A DNA stretch of 64,000 bases from Tragulus kanchil (Eukaryota; Chordata; Mammalia; Artiodactyla; Tragulidae), in NCBI GenBank assembly GCA_022376925.1, contig JAIOJX010000025.1, positions 138,219,301 to 138,283,300 of the forward strand. The letters run 5' to 3'. Position 1 is the first letter of the stretch, and each line of letters opens with the position of its first letter. This document shows, piece by piece, positions 22,647 through 33,323 of this stretch. The notes under the pieces are model-generated. The model was given only the letters and a program-made list of their open reading frames with translations. It was not told the origin of the DNA and did not search any database. The translations under genes and the position numbers were made by a program.

Positions 22647-24860
22647 GGTGTGGAGCCTGGACGCGGCCTGTGGTGGTTGTCGGGCAGTGGGTGGAGGGTG
22701 TGATCCAGGTGCAATAGGCTCCCCGGAGCTCCGGTCGATTGCCTGGGAACCTCTTGATGAAAGCCTGTATGTCACACTGGTGACGGGGGGCTGTTGCTCT
22801 CTGTGGAAATGTAAGAGCAAGAGCCTGCAGTTTAGAGATGATGCTGAAACTAGTGAGCATATTGAATCCCTAGAAAGAAATTGTCAAGAGGAGAGAATGG
22901 GTCCATGGACCAAGTCCCAGGGCTCTCCCATGTGCAGAGGTTGGGTGATGTGGGAGATTTTGGATGACCAGCCTAGTGGGCTCTTTCTGGCAGAGATCTG
23001 GGAAGGAGGCCCTGAATCTTCCTTTGCTTCTGTGTATCAAGGGGGAAAATGACATGTTGGCTTTGAGACCTCCTACTTTTAGGGTGCTCATGTAGCTTTT
23101 GTTCTGTGCTAACCTCAGCTATCTTCCACCAAGGCACACTTTATATCAGAGGAGGAAGAAAGGATGGGGGACCCTTTACCCTGTTCAAGAATGAGCTTGG
23201 GTAGAAAACTGCCAGAATACAACCAGAGCGACAAAGAAGCTGTGTCTTCTGTTTTCTCCTTTCTGGCTCCAAAGAAAGAATACACCAGATCAAAGGAGGA
23301 AGTAGAATGAATTAGAGTCTTTCAAAGAGTGGTAGCAGGTTGAGACTAGAAGGGGCTTAATTAACGCGATAGTGTGTGTACAAGTGCAGCACACAGCTCT
23401 ACATATAATGGGTGAGCAAGGTATGTAATTATTATGAGTTAATAGCTGTTTTCTAATCCTGAACTGTCACTTTATAGATGAGGAAATTGAGACTCAGATG
23501 TTCAGGAACTAACAATGATTCCCTTAAGCTACACAAAGAGAGGAATCACTGAAAAGTCATTAGCTTGGCACCTGTCTCTCTGCTTTCCGGCTCCAGCTCT
23601 GTTTCCATCCCAGCTCCTCCCCCACCCTCAGCTCAGTCTCCGGTCGCCCCCCCCCGTGCCCCCGTGGGCCCGCCCCTGGTCCCCGGCCGTCCCCTGCCCT
23701 GCCTGCCGCCCCGCCTGCTCTCCTCCTTGTCCAAGTCGTGGCCCATTTTGGCAATGGTGTGGAGCCTGGACGCGCCTGTGGTGGTTGTCGGGCAGTGGGT
23801 GGAGGGTGTGATCCAGGTGCAATAGGCTCCCCGGAGCTCCGGTCGATTGCCTGGGAACCTCTTGATGAAAGCCTGTATGTCACACTGGTGACGGGGGGCT
23901 GTTGCTCTCTGTGGAAATGTAAGAGCAAGAGCCTGCAGTTTAGAGATGATGCTGAAACTAGTGAGCATATTGAATCCCTAGAAAGAAATTGTCAAGAGGA
24001 GAGAATGGGTCCATGGACCAAGTCCCAGGGCTCTCCCATGTGCAGAGGTTGGGTGATGTGGGAGATTTTGGATGACCAGCCTAGTGGGCTCTTTCTGGCA
24101 GAGATCTGGGAAGGAGGCCCTGAATCTTCCTTTGCTTCTGTGTATCAAGGGGGAAAATGACATGTTGGCTTTGAGACCTCCTACTTTTAGGGTGCTCATG
24201 TAGCTTTTGTTCTGTGCTAACCTCAGCTATCTTCCACCAAGGCACACTTTATATCAGAGGAGGAAGAAAGGATGGGGGACCCTTTACCCTGTTCAAGAAT
24301 GAGCTTGGGTAGAAAACTGCCAGAATACAACCAGAGCGACAAAGAAGCTGTGTCTTCTGTTTTCTCCTTTCTGGCTCCAAAGAAAGAATACACCAGATCA
24401 AAGGAGGAAGTAGAATGAATTAGAGTCTTTCAAAGAGTGGTAGCAGGTTGAGACTAGAAGGGGCTTAATTAACGCGATAGTGTGTGTACAAGTGCAGCAC
24501 ACAGCTCTACATATAATGGGTGAGCAAGGTATGTAATTATTATGAGTTAATAGCTGTTTTCTAATCCTGAACTGTCACTTTATAGATGAGGAAATTGAGA
24601 CTCAGATGTTCAGGAACTAACAATGATTCCCTTAAGCTACACAAAGAGAGGAATCACTGAAAAGTCATTAGCTTGGCACCTGTCTCTCTGCTTTCCGGCT
24701 CCAGCTCTGTTTCCATCCCAGCTCCTCCCCCACCCTCAGCTCAGTCTCCGGTCGCCCCGCCCTGTGCCCCCGTGGTCCCGCCCCTGGTCCCTGGCTGTCC
24801 CGTGCTCTGCCTGCAGCCCCGCCTGCTTCCTCTCTCCTTGTCCAAGTCGTGGCCCATTTT
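22647..24860 (+). repeat. Direct tandem duplication 9 (offset 1108-1109)
   Basis: The upstream copy is 22647-23749 and the downstream copy 23756-24860. The last 120 bases of the upstream copy (about 23640-23749), a GC-rich tract, differ from 24750-24860 at many positions, while the preceding kilobase is nearly identical. The downstream copy starts with one g missing. The block at 21538-21663 is present three times. Confidence 0.95.
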
Positions 24861-26760
24861 CACGTCTCTGCCACCACCTGTGAATTCCTGACCTGTCTAG
24901 CCACATTGCTCTCTTCTTTGAAATTCTCTAGCATGCTTCCCAGGATGGTATCTGGTTGCTGCAGCTACAGTGATAGTGGGGGTGGGGTCGTGGTAAAATG
25001 CTGTTCGCTTCCAGTCCCCCATCCCGCTTCTGCACACTTAACTGCCTGTGCTGCAGAGCAGAACCTACTGGGTAGATACGGAGGGGCGCAGCCTAGGGGC
25101 TGTGTGTGCATGTGAATGTACGTGTGTGTGCGTGCAAGCCACCCTCTGGGGCAGGTGCACCGTTGAGCTTCCAGGGAGAGGAGAACTGTCTCTTGCTTGG
25201 CAGCTCCCCTGATGAGCCCCTGTGTGCTGTGTCTGGCATGGCCTTTGTGACATTCGGCCAGTCTTTATGACCTTGTGAAAAGACCTCGTGAGGTTCTAAA
25301 GTTGGATCCCTCTCATGTTAGTGTCTGGGTTAAAATAGCCAGTAGAATAACCCTCTTTGTAATGACGATTTCTAAGGATCATGTAACTTCTTTTGGTAAG
25401 ACTTTAATTCCCTTAAAGTTTCTGCACTAGGATATACTTAGCACAACCCAGAAAAAGAGAAAACTGATTCTTTGTAAGATCTTGCTTCAGGGTCTGAGAA
25501 ATACCAGAACTTCCTTGGATACAGTAAAGGGTCAGTCTTCCTGTATTTACCGTTGCTCTTCTGTCTAAAATTGGATTTACCTTGTCAATAGAAGATCTGG
25601 GTTCTTTTCTCTAATTAACGCGATAGTGTGTGTACAAGTGCAGCACACAGCTCTACATATAATGGGTGAGCAAGGTATGTAATTATTATGAGTTAATAGC
25701 TGTTTTCTAATCCTGAACTGTCACTTTATAGATGAGGAAATTGAGACTCAGATGTTCAGGAACTAACAATGATTCCCTTAAGCTACACAAAGAGAGGAAT
25801 CACTGAAAAGTCATTAGCTTGGCACCTGTCTCTCTGCTTTCCGGCTCCAGCTCTGTTTCCATCCCAGCTCCTCCCCCACCCTCAGCTCAGTCTCCGGTCG
25901 CCCCGCCCTGTGCCCCCGTGGTCCCGCCCCTGGTCCCTGGCTGTCCCGTGCTCTGCCTGCAGCCCCGCCTGCTTCCTCTCTCCTTGTCCAAGTCGTGGCC
26001 CATTTTCACGTCTCTGCCACCACCTGTGAATTCCTGACCTGTCTAGCCACATTGCTCTCTTCTTTGAAATTCTCTAGCATGCTTCCCAGGATGGTATCTG
26101 GTTGCTGCAGCTACAGTGATAGTGGGGGTGGGGTCGTGGTAAAATGCTGTTCGCTTCCAGTCCCCCATCCCGCTTCTGCACACTTAACTGCCTGTGCTGC
26201 AGAGCAGAACCTACTGGGTAGATACGGAGGGGCGCAGCCTAGGGGCTGTGTGTGCATGTGAATGTACGTGTGTGTGCGTGCAAGCCACCCTCTGGGGCAG
26301 GTGCACCGTTGAGCTTCCAGGGAGAGGAGAACTGTCTCTTGCTTGGCAGCTCCCCTGATGAGCCCCTGTGTGCTGTGTCTGGCATGGCCTTTGTGACATT
26401 CGGCCAGTCTTTATGACCTTGTGAAAAGACCTCGTGAGGTTCTAAAGTTGGATCCCTCTCATGTTAGTGTCTGGGTTAAAATAGCCAGTAGAATAACCCT
26501 CTTTGTAATGACGATTTCTAAGGATCATGTAACTTCTTTTGGTAAGACTTTAATTCCCTTAAAGTTTCTGCACTAGGATATACTTAGCACAACCCAGAAA
26601 AAGAGAAAACTGATTCTTTGTAAGATCTTGCTTCAGGGTCTGAGAAATACCAGAACTTCCTTGGATACAGTAAAGGGTCAGTCTTCCTGTATTTACCGTT
26701 GCTCTTCTGTCTAAAATTGGATTTACCTTGTCAATAGAAGATCTGGGTTCTTTTTCTCTA
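24466..26760 (+). repeat. Direct tandem duplication 10 (offset 1146)
   Basis: The upstream copy is 24466-25613 and the downstream copy 25612-26760, joined without a linker. The only indel I see is one t missing from a T run at the end of the upstream copy. The block at 23358-23749 is present three times. A MIR-like piece (tagatgaggaaattgagact) is at 23477, 24585 and 25731. No gene is recognised. Confidence 0.95.
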
Positions 26761-26889
26761 CCTTAATATGTTGTGATGGTAACATTACTATTAGTGCAGG
26801 TTGTATTTATTTATTTAATTCATATAAAAGTTTCAAAATTGGAATATCTGTGTCTTGATAAAGTATGAACTCTGGCTAAAGTTCATAGT

Positions 26890-27104
26890 GTGCTGTTGCT
26901 TGTTTAATTGCTAAATTGTGTCTGACTCTTTTGCGACCCCGTGAACTGTAGCCTGCCAGGCTCCTCTGTTCATGGAGTTTCTCAGACAAGAATACTGGAA
27001 AGTATTGCCATTTTCTTCTCCAGAGGATATTCCTGACCCAGGGGTTGAACCCACATTTCTTGCATCGGAAGGCGGATTCTTTACCACTGAGCCACCTGGG
27101 AAAC
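26890..27104 (-). mobile_element. Bov-tA/Bov-A SINE
   Basis: Reverse-strand element with gtgtctgactcttttgcgac, gccaggctcctctgttcatg, acaagaatactggaaagtat, ccaggggttgaacccacatt (reverse B box region) and head end gagccacctgggaaact. Moderately diverged. Confidence 0.85.
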
Positions 27105-27754
27105 TAAGGAGATATACATTATGCTTCTGTTTATACTTTCACTCTCATAAATTATTTTTCTATCAGTTTTTCTATCTTAGTACATAATTTTATTATGTAA
27201 TGGACATTTGTGTGCAAGTTTTTGAGTGGATATATGTATTTTTAGGGGTGGAATTGGGTGTGTTTATAGGAGGGGAATTGTTGGATCATGTGATAACTCA
27301 TGTTTAATATTTTGAGGAGCCGCCAGGCTTTTCCAAAGTGGCTGCACCATTTTGTTTTCTACCAGCAGCATTTGAGGGCTCTAGTTTCTCTAGATCCTTG
27401 CAACACTTCTTGTTCTCAGTGTTTTGGATTATAACTATTCTGGTGGCTATGAAGTAGAATCTCAGTATGATTTTAATTTGCATTTCCCCAATGGCTAATG
27501 AGGTAGAGCTTCTTTGGATATGTTTATGGACCATTTGTATATCTTCTTTGGAGAAATATCTGTTGAGATTCTGTGCCAAGTTTACATTTGGTTGGTTTTC
27601 TAAAAATTATTTTGTAGGAGTTCTTTATATATTCTAGATACATGATTTGCAAATATTTTCTTTTATTCTGTGGATTGTCTCCTCGCCTTTTCTTTTTCTT
27701 CTCACTTTCTTGATCATGTCCTTTGAACCATGAAAGTTTTACATTGTGATATAA

Positions 27755-27970
27755 GGTGGTGCCAGTCGTCAAGAGCCCACCTGCTGGTGCAGGAAACACA
27801 TAAGAGACACGAGTTTGATCCCTGGGTGGGGAAGATCCCCTGGAGGAGAGCATGGCAACCCACTCCAGTATTCTTGCCTGGAGAATCCCATGGACAGAGG
27901 AACCTGGTGGGCTACAAGTCCAGAGGGTTGCCAAGAGTCAGACGTGACTGAAGTGACGTAGCGCACATGC
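27755..27970 (+). mobile_element. Bov-tA/Bov-A SINE inside L1
   Basis: Marks are ggtggtgccagtcgtcaaga, gagtttgatccctgggtggg (B box region), caacccactccagtattctt, gaggaacctggtgggctaca and gtcagacgtgactgaagtga. L1 sequence continues on both sides. Confidence 0.85.
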
Positions 27971-28242
27971 ATAGTTCAGTTTTATCTATTGTTCTTTTCT
28001 CATTTGTGCTTTTTGTGTCAAATATAAGAAGCGATTGCCTAATCAGTGGTCATGAAGATGTATGCCTATATTTTCTTCTAAGAGCTTTGTAGTTTTAGCC
28101 CTTTTAAGCATTTGATCCATTTTACTCATTTTTTTTGTATATGATGTAAGGTAGGACTGCAACTTCATTCTTTTGCAAGTATATGTGGAATTGGCCACTC
28201 TTTCCCCCTCACTGAATTGTCTTGACACTCTTGTTGAAAGTT

Positions 28243-28352
28243 TGTTGCTGTTGCTCAGGGGCTCCGTCATGTCCGACTCTTTGTGACCTCATGGACCGCA
28301 GCACTCTAAGCTTCCCTGTCCTTTGCCTTCTCCCAGAGTTTGCTCAAATTCC
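28243..28352 (-). mobile_element. BovB 3' fragment with target-site duplication
   Basis: Marks are gctcaggggctccgtcatgt, gtgacctcatggaccgcagc, and gagtttgctcaaattc near the end, the reverse of the BovB 3' end pattern. The 11-base repeat tgttgaaagtt flanks it at 28232-28242 and 28353-28363, so this is a retroposed piece in L1. Copied to 29359-29468 by duplication 11. Confidence 0.8.
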
Positions 28353-29076
28353 TGTTGAAAGTTAGTTGGTCATAAATGTGAGGATTTACTTCTGGGCTGT
28401 CGATTCTGTTCCCTTGTTCTGTGTGTCTGTCCTATGCCAGTGCCACCCTCTCTTGATTGATATGGCTGTCCTCTTCTCCTTTCAATACTCACATAATAAA
28501 AAGGGGCATTGAAGCTGTGTACAGTGGCATCATCTCTTGTTGGATTAGGTAATAAGGCCAGTGGGAACGGCACAGAACAAACACAGGAACAGTTACCTTG
28601 AAAATCCTTAGCAAGGTGCCGCGGTGGAGTTCAAGCACCAGTTTTCATTGGTTCATCACAGCCACCATTTTACTGATTGTTTCTTTAGTCGAACACCAGC
28701 AGAAGGAGTCAGCTTCCATTTAGGGGCTCTGCTATTTACAAAATTCTGACCTTTAAACACTAGAATTTCAGTGAAAATTCACATTTTCCTTGCCCAAATC
28801 CTCATAGTACAGATGCTCATTGACTGGGGGGCTGGCAGCATTGCTTACACTGTTCTTGGCAAGTGCTCCTTCCTCCCCTCTTCCTTTGTCTTCTTCCTCT
28901 TTCTGCCTGGCTCTCCTCTTGCCTCCTTTTTGCCCTTCTCCTCTCTTTCTTTCAGCATCCTGTCACCCCCCACCCAGCACACCTTGCTGAATGTCTGTCT
29001 TCATGTGTCTGTGGTATGACTTAAATGTATAAGAAATGAACCAGCCTCTGTTGCTTACAGTTTTTTGTTAGTTTTT

Positions 29077-29184
29077 AATTTTTTGGCCGCACTGCAGGGC
29101 ATGAGGAATCTTAGTTTCCTGAGCAGGGATTGCCCCCTGCAGTGGAAGCACAGAGCCTTAGCCACCGGATTGCCAGGGAAGCCT
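29077..29184 (-). mobile_element. CHR-1-type SINE fragment
   Basis: Plus-strand marks are ttttggccgcactgcagggc, gaggaatcttagtttcctga and the head end attgccagggaagcc. It is short and diverged. Duplicated at about 30193-30300. Confidence 0.7.
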
Positions 29185-30311
29185 CGGTTCACCGTAGTTT
29201 GCTTTTTTTAAGAGCTTGGCCCTTTACATTTGATCCATTTTACTCATTTTTTGTATATGAAGTAAGGTAGGACTGCAACTTCCTTCTTTTGCAAGTATAT
29301 CTCGAATTGGCCACTCTTTCCCCCTCACTGAATTGTCTTGACACTCTTGTTGAAAGTTTGTTGCTGTTGCTCAGGGGCTCCGTCATGTCCGACTCTTTGT
29401 GACCTCATGGACCGCAGCACTCTAAGCTTCCCTGTCCTTTGCCTTCTCCCAGAGTTTGCTCAAATTCCTGTTGAAAGTTAGTTGGTCATAAATGTGAGGA
29501 TTTACTTCTGGGCTGTCGATTCTGTTCCCTTGTTCTGTGTGTCTGTCCTATGCCAGTGCCACCCTCTCTTGATTGATATGGCTGTCCTCTTCTCCTTTCA
29601 ATACTCACATAATAAAAAGGGGCATTGAAGCTGTGTACAGTGGCATCATCTCTTGTTGGATTAGGTAATAAGGCCAGTGGGAACGGCACAGAACAAACAC
29701 AGGAACAGTTACCTTGAAAATCCTTAGCAAGGTGCCGCGGTGGAGTTCAAGCACCAGTTTTCATTGGTTCATCACAGCCACCATTTTACTGATTGTTTCT
29801 TTAGTCGAACACCAGCAGAAGGAGTCAGCTTCCATTTAGGGGCTCTGCTATTTACAAAATTCTGACCTTTAAACACTAGAATTTCAGTGAAAATTCACAT
29901 TTTCCTTGCCCAAATCCTCATAGTACAGATGCTCATTGACTGGGGAGCTGGCAGCATTGCTTACACTGTTCTTGGCAAGTGCTCCTTCCTCCCCTCTTCC
30001 TTTGTCTTCTTCCTCTTTCTGCCTGGCTCTCCTCTTGCCTCCTTTTTGCCCTTCTCCTCTCTTTCTTTCAGCATCCTGTCACCCCCCACCCAGCACACCT
30101 TGCTGAATGTCTGTCTTCATGTGTCTGTGGTATGACTTAAATGTATAAGAAATGAACCAGCCTCTGTTGCTTACAGTTTTTTGTTAGTTTTTAATTTTTT
30201 GGCCGCACTGCAGGGCATGAGGAATCTTAGTTTCCTGAGCAGGGATTGCCCCCTGCAGTGGAAGCACAGAGCCTTAGCCACCGGATTGCCAGGGAAGCCT
30301 CTTTTCACCGT

Positions 30312-30975
30312 TTTGATGAGAGCAGGTTAGGTTCGCCTGGTGGGGAGCAGTCAGGACGGGATATCCTAGATACTGCTGAGGGTCTCAGCTTTGGGTAGCC
30401 TAGTTGTGGAGGTGGTGCTTTAATCCTCCGATGCTGTTAAAGAAATAAAGCCTAAGACTTGTATTCATCCAGTGAACTAGTAAGGGGTTGCCGTTCTCCA
30501 ATCCTAGACCCATGTCCTCTGGTCTGCCTGTTGATGACTTCCTTCACAGTTAATGTCCTTGTTCATTTAACTTGATTTCACCCAGATGAGGATCTTTTGA
30601 GGGGTGGGAGCTGGGCAGGAAATCTTTCTCAACACAGCTGTTATGAACAACTAGTAAGCAGTTCCTATGTTTTAACAGGTTTCTATAATTTAGGTTTGTC
30701 CTGTTGACATTTATTGTACCAGCATCAGATTACTAAGATCTTCTAGAAGATCACTGGCTGAGTGGGAATGAGCAAACCAATAGATAAGAAAGATAGTTTG
30801 CCTAGTTTCCTGATCAAAGAGACTGTGACATAATTATTGTAAAAAAGAGAAAAGTATGAAACTCAGAACTAAAAATTAACCAAAAGGTAAAATCATCCTT
30901 TTAGCCACATTGAGGTCACAAGTAATTTTAGTTCAGAATTATTCACCATCTCCTGCTCTTTAGCTGGACATTGAT
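30312..30975. other. No recognisable feature
   Basis: Single-copy DNA following duplication 11. I see no exon-like frame and no named repeat. Confidence 0.4.
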
Positions 30976-31184
30976 CTGGGTGGCGCTAGTGGTAAAGAAC
31001 CCATCTGCCAATGCAGGAGATGCAGGAGACGCAGGTCCGATCCCTGAGTTGAGAAGATACCCTGGAGGAGGAAATGGCAACCATTCCAATATTCTTGCCT
31101 GGAGAATTCCATGGACAGAGGAGACTGGCAGGCTGTGGTCCATAGGATCACAGAGAGTCAGAAACGACTGAAGCAACTTAGCAG
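30976..31184 (+). mobile_element. Bov-tA/Bov-A SINE
   Basis: Marks are gtggcgctagtggtaaagaa, gccaatgcaggagatgcagg, ggtccgatccctgagttgag (B box region), tattcttgcctggagaattc and cacagagagtcagaaacgac. Moderately diverged. Confidence 0.85.
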
Positions 31185-31371
31185 TAGCGCTATGGATTCT
31201 CCACAGGGTGGATACTGCCTACAAGGGCACAAAAATTGGTTCTTGGAGAGGCTAAAATCTTAGATATAGCAATGGTACGTGGCCCTCCAAAGGGCCATCA
31301 CATATAACTAGGTATTTACATTTCATGACTGAGGGGAATGATTAGGGAAGAAAATGTCTTAAAAGGTTCCT

Positions 31372-31706
31372 TGGGGGTGCTTCTCTCTCAAATTCATATG
31401 TTGAAGTTCTAATCCCTTGTACCTCAGAATGTGACTCATTTGGAGCTGGGGCTTTATAGAGGTAATTAAGGTCATATGAGTTCATTCGGATGGACCCTAA
31501 TCGAACGTGACTGGTGTCCTTAGGAGAAGAGTGGATTAGTACAAAGTCAAGCAACGAGGAAAGACCACATGAAGACAGAGGGAGATGACGGCCATCTCCA
31601 AGCCAGGGAGAGAGGCCTCGGAAGAAAACCCTGCTGGCACCTCTTCTGGGACTTCTAGCCTCCGGAACTGTGAGAAAATAGGTTTCTGTTGTTTAAGCCA
31701 TTCACA
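31372..31706 (+). mobile_element. MLT1-type LTR of an ancient MaLR element
   Basis: The block order matches an MLT1 long terminal repeat: caaattcatatgttgaagtt, gtacctcagaatgtgactca, gaggtaattaaggtcatatg, tggaccctaatcgaacgtga, ctggtgtccttaggagaaga, agccagggagagaggcctcg and aactgtgagaaaataggttt. It is non-coding, a solitary LTR with no internal retroviral sequence nearby. MaLR elements predate the placental radiation, so this is a fossil. Confidence 0.8.
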
Positions 31707-32428
31707 AAGGAATTTACCCTAACCTCGAAATGGCTGTGTGCAGGACTTAGGTATTCAGACTCCTATTTTATGGATGCCTCTTGGCATTTATACATGTTGT
31801 TCCTGTTGCCTGGAAAGACACTTCCCAGCCCTCTGGTGCCACCACTTGCCTCTGCTGAATTCTTTTCGGACCTAGCTTCTTCCAGGAGGCTTTTCTCTGA
31901 CCTGCTAATAGGCTTCTTAGCACTATTTCCCACCATGGGGCCAACCACCTAACTGTGTTAGCCTGTTTGTTGTCTGTTTCCTGTATCAGATTGATAGCCC
32001 TGTGAAGGGGAACTCTGTCTCTCATCACTAAATTTCCAGTGTCCATCAGAGTGCCAGGATATTTTATGTATGAATGTATCAGATCACCTAGTTAATAATT
32101 TGGACTTCATTTTTAGTGTCTAAATTCAGCTCTTTCTCCACGACATCACGCAGCTTCTCTAAGAATTTGTCTGAATTATTTGTTACAGTGGGTGTGGTTT
32201 TGTCTCTGAGTACAAAAAAATGCTCGTGGGGTCTGCTCTGCATGTGCTGTGGGCCCTTTTATATCCTGCCAGTGGGGCGTGCGTGTGTGTGTGTGCAGGC
32301 ATGTTTGTGTGTGTGTTTGCATGTATGTAATGGACGCAAACTTGGCTTCTTCCCCAGAGGATTTCATGCTACCTACCACATCAAAAAAGACTCCATTTAG
32401 CCCTTTTATAGTTTCCTGGTAACTTCTT

Positions 32429-32632
32429 TGAAAAGATCCTGATGCTGGGAAAGATTGAGGGCAGGAGAAAAGGGGGGCGACAGAGGATGAGATGGTTGGA
32501 TGGCATCACTGACTCAATGGACTTGGGTTTGAGCAAACTCTGGGAAATGATGCAGGACAGGAAAGCCTAGTGTGCTGCAGTCCATGGGGCTGCAAAGAGT
32601 TGGACATGACTGAGCGACTGAAGAACAACAAA
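32429..32632 (+). mobile_element. BovB LINE 3' end fragment
   Basis: Marks are gatgctgggaaagattgagg, gagatggttggatggcatca, ctgactcaatggacttgggt, agtgtgctgcagtccatggg and ttggacatgactgagcgact. Flanking gtaacttct (about 32419) and gtagcttct (about 32633) form a plausible 9-base target-site duplication with one mismatch. 5'-truncated and non-coding. Confidence 0.85.
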
Positions 32633-32644
32633 GTAGCTTCTAAT

Positions 32645-33323
32645 TGAAGATTGTGATATAAACAGTTTCCTTCTTCCAGCTCTTGCTAGTGATGGGTCTT
32701 GGATACACAACTGAATTCTTATGTCAACACGATTGCAGTTGTTTCATTCCTTCTTTTCAGACAGCTTGCAAGTGGTAGGCTAGGTCCTGGCACATAAAGG
32801 TGACTGAGGGGGGCCTTTGTTCTCATGGAGCAATGTACTCGTGACTAGTCATGAAAGCAGATGAATTCTACAGGGTGAGATACATTCAGCAGGGTAGTGC
32901 TGGAGCAGAGATAGGAGCAGGATGCTGTGAGGCCTGATGAACCCAGCAGATCCTTTGCTTGAAGATGCTTTAGGTGCATGTCATTTATGAGCTGTATTTG
33001 CAGGGAAAAGACTGGGAATTTGCCAGACAAGAAGTGGGTAAGAATACACAAAGACACCAACCTATGGAAATGTCTGGTCCAAAAATGAATGTGCATGCGG
33101 CCAAGAAATGAAAAGGAATAGCTGGTGTTTCGTGGTTGTGGAATTATTGGTAGGTTTCTTTTTTTCTTTTTAAGAATTTCCTTTAATGTTTTTGCTCTAT
33201 TGTTTTCATAACTCAAAATAAAATGGAAAAAAAGCCTGTGATGAGTTATCAGGCCATTAAAATGAATTACATTGTCATTGCCTATATTTGTACCTAATTT
33301 AACACCCAGATTAAAAACCTAGT
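32645..33323. other. No recognisable feature
   Basis: Single-copy DNA between the BovB fragment and duplication 12. Short open frames here show no resemblance to a known protein that I can recognise. Confidence 0.4.

Larger units (their letters stand above)
20590..22773 (+). repeat. Direct tandem duplication 8 (offset 1109)
   Basis: The upstream copy is 20590-21663 and the downstream copy 21699-22773. The last bases before the junction (21664-21698) look like a garbled version of the sequence after 22773: cggggggttgcctgc echoes cggggggctgttgctc with a block skipped. The GT microsatellite inside has the same length in both copies. Confidence 0.95.
27190..28500 (-). mobile_element. L1 LINE fragment with two nested insertions
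   Basis: Minus-strand L1: ggaattgttggatcatgtga, ccaaagtggctgcaccattt, ctggtggctatgaagtagaa, ttgcatttccccaatggcta and gatatgtttatggaccattt, then cctatattttcttctaagag and ttgtcttgacactcttgttg. A Bov SINE (about 27755-27970) and a BovB piece (28243-28352) interrupt it. Its reading frames are broken. Confidence 0.8.
28109..30311 (+). repeat. Direct tandem duplication 11 (offset 1116-1118)
   Basis: The upstream copy is 28109-29195 and the downstream copy 29227-30311. The downstream start is noisy: two t are missing from a T run, atgatgtaagg becomes atgaagtaagg, and cttcattc becomes cttccttc. The linker at 29196-29226 echoes the sequence preceding 28109 with blocks missing, as expected of a poor-quality contig end. 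Confidence 0.95.

Noticed and set aside
22621..23052. 143-codon frame rich in Gly, Glu and Trp as a possible exon
   Set aside because: It begins at an internal start with no splice or promoter context that I can defend, resembles no family I recognise, and the copy at 23738-24160 differs at its start because of the duplication junction.
24700..24860. CpG island or promoter in the GC-rich tract
   Set aside because: The GC-rich stretch is only about 150 bases, has few CpG in the downstream copy, and shows no adjacent exon.
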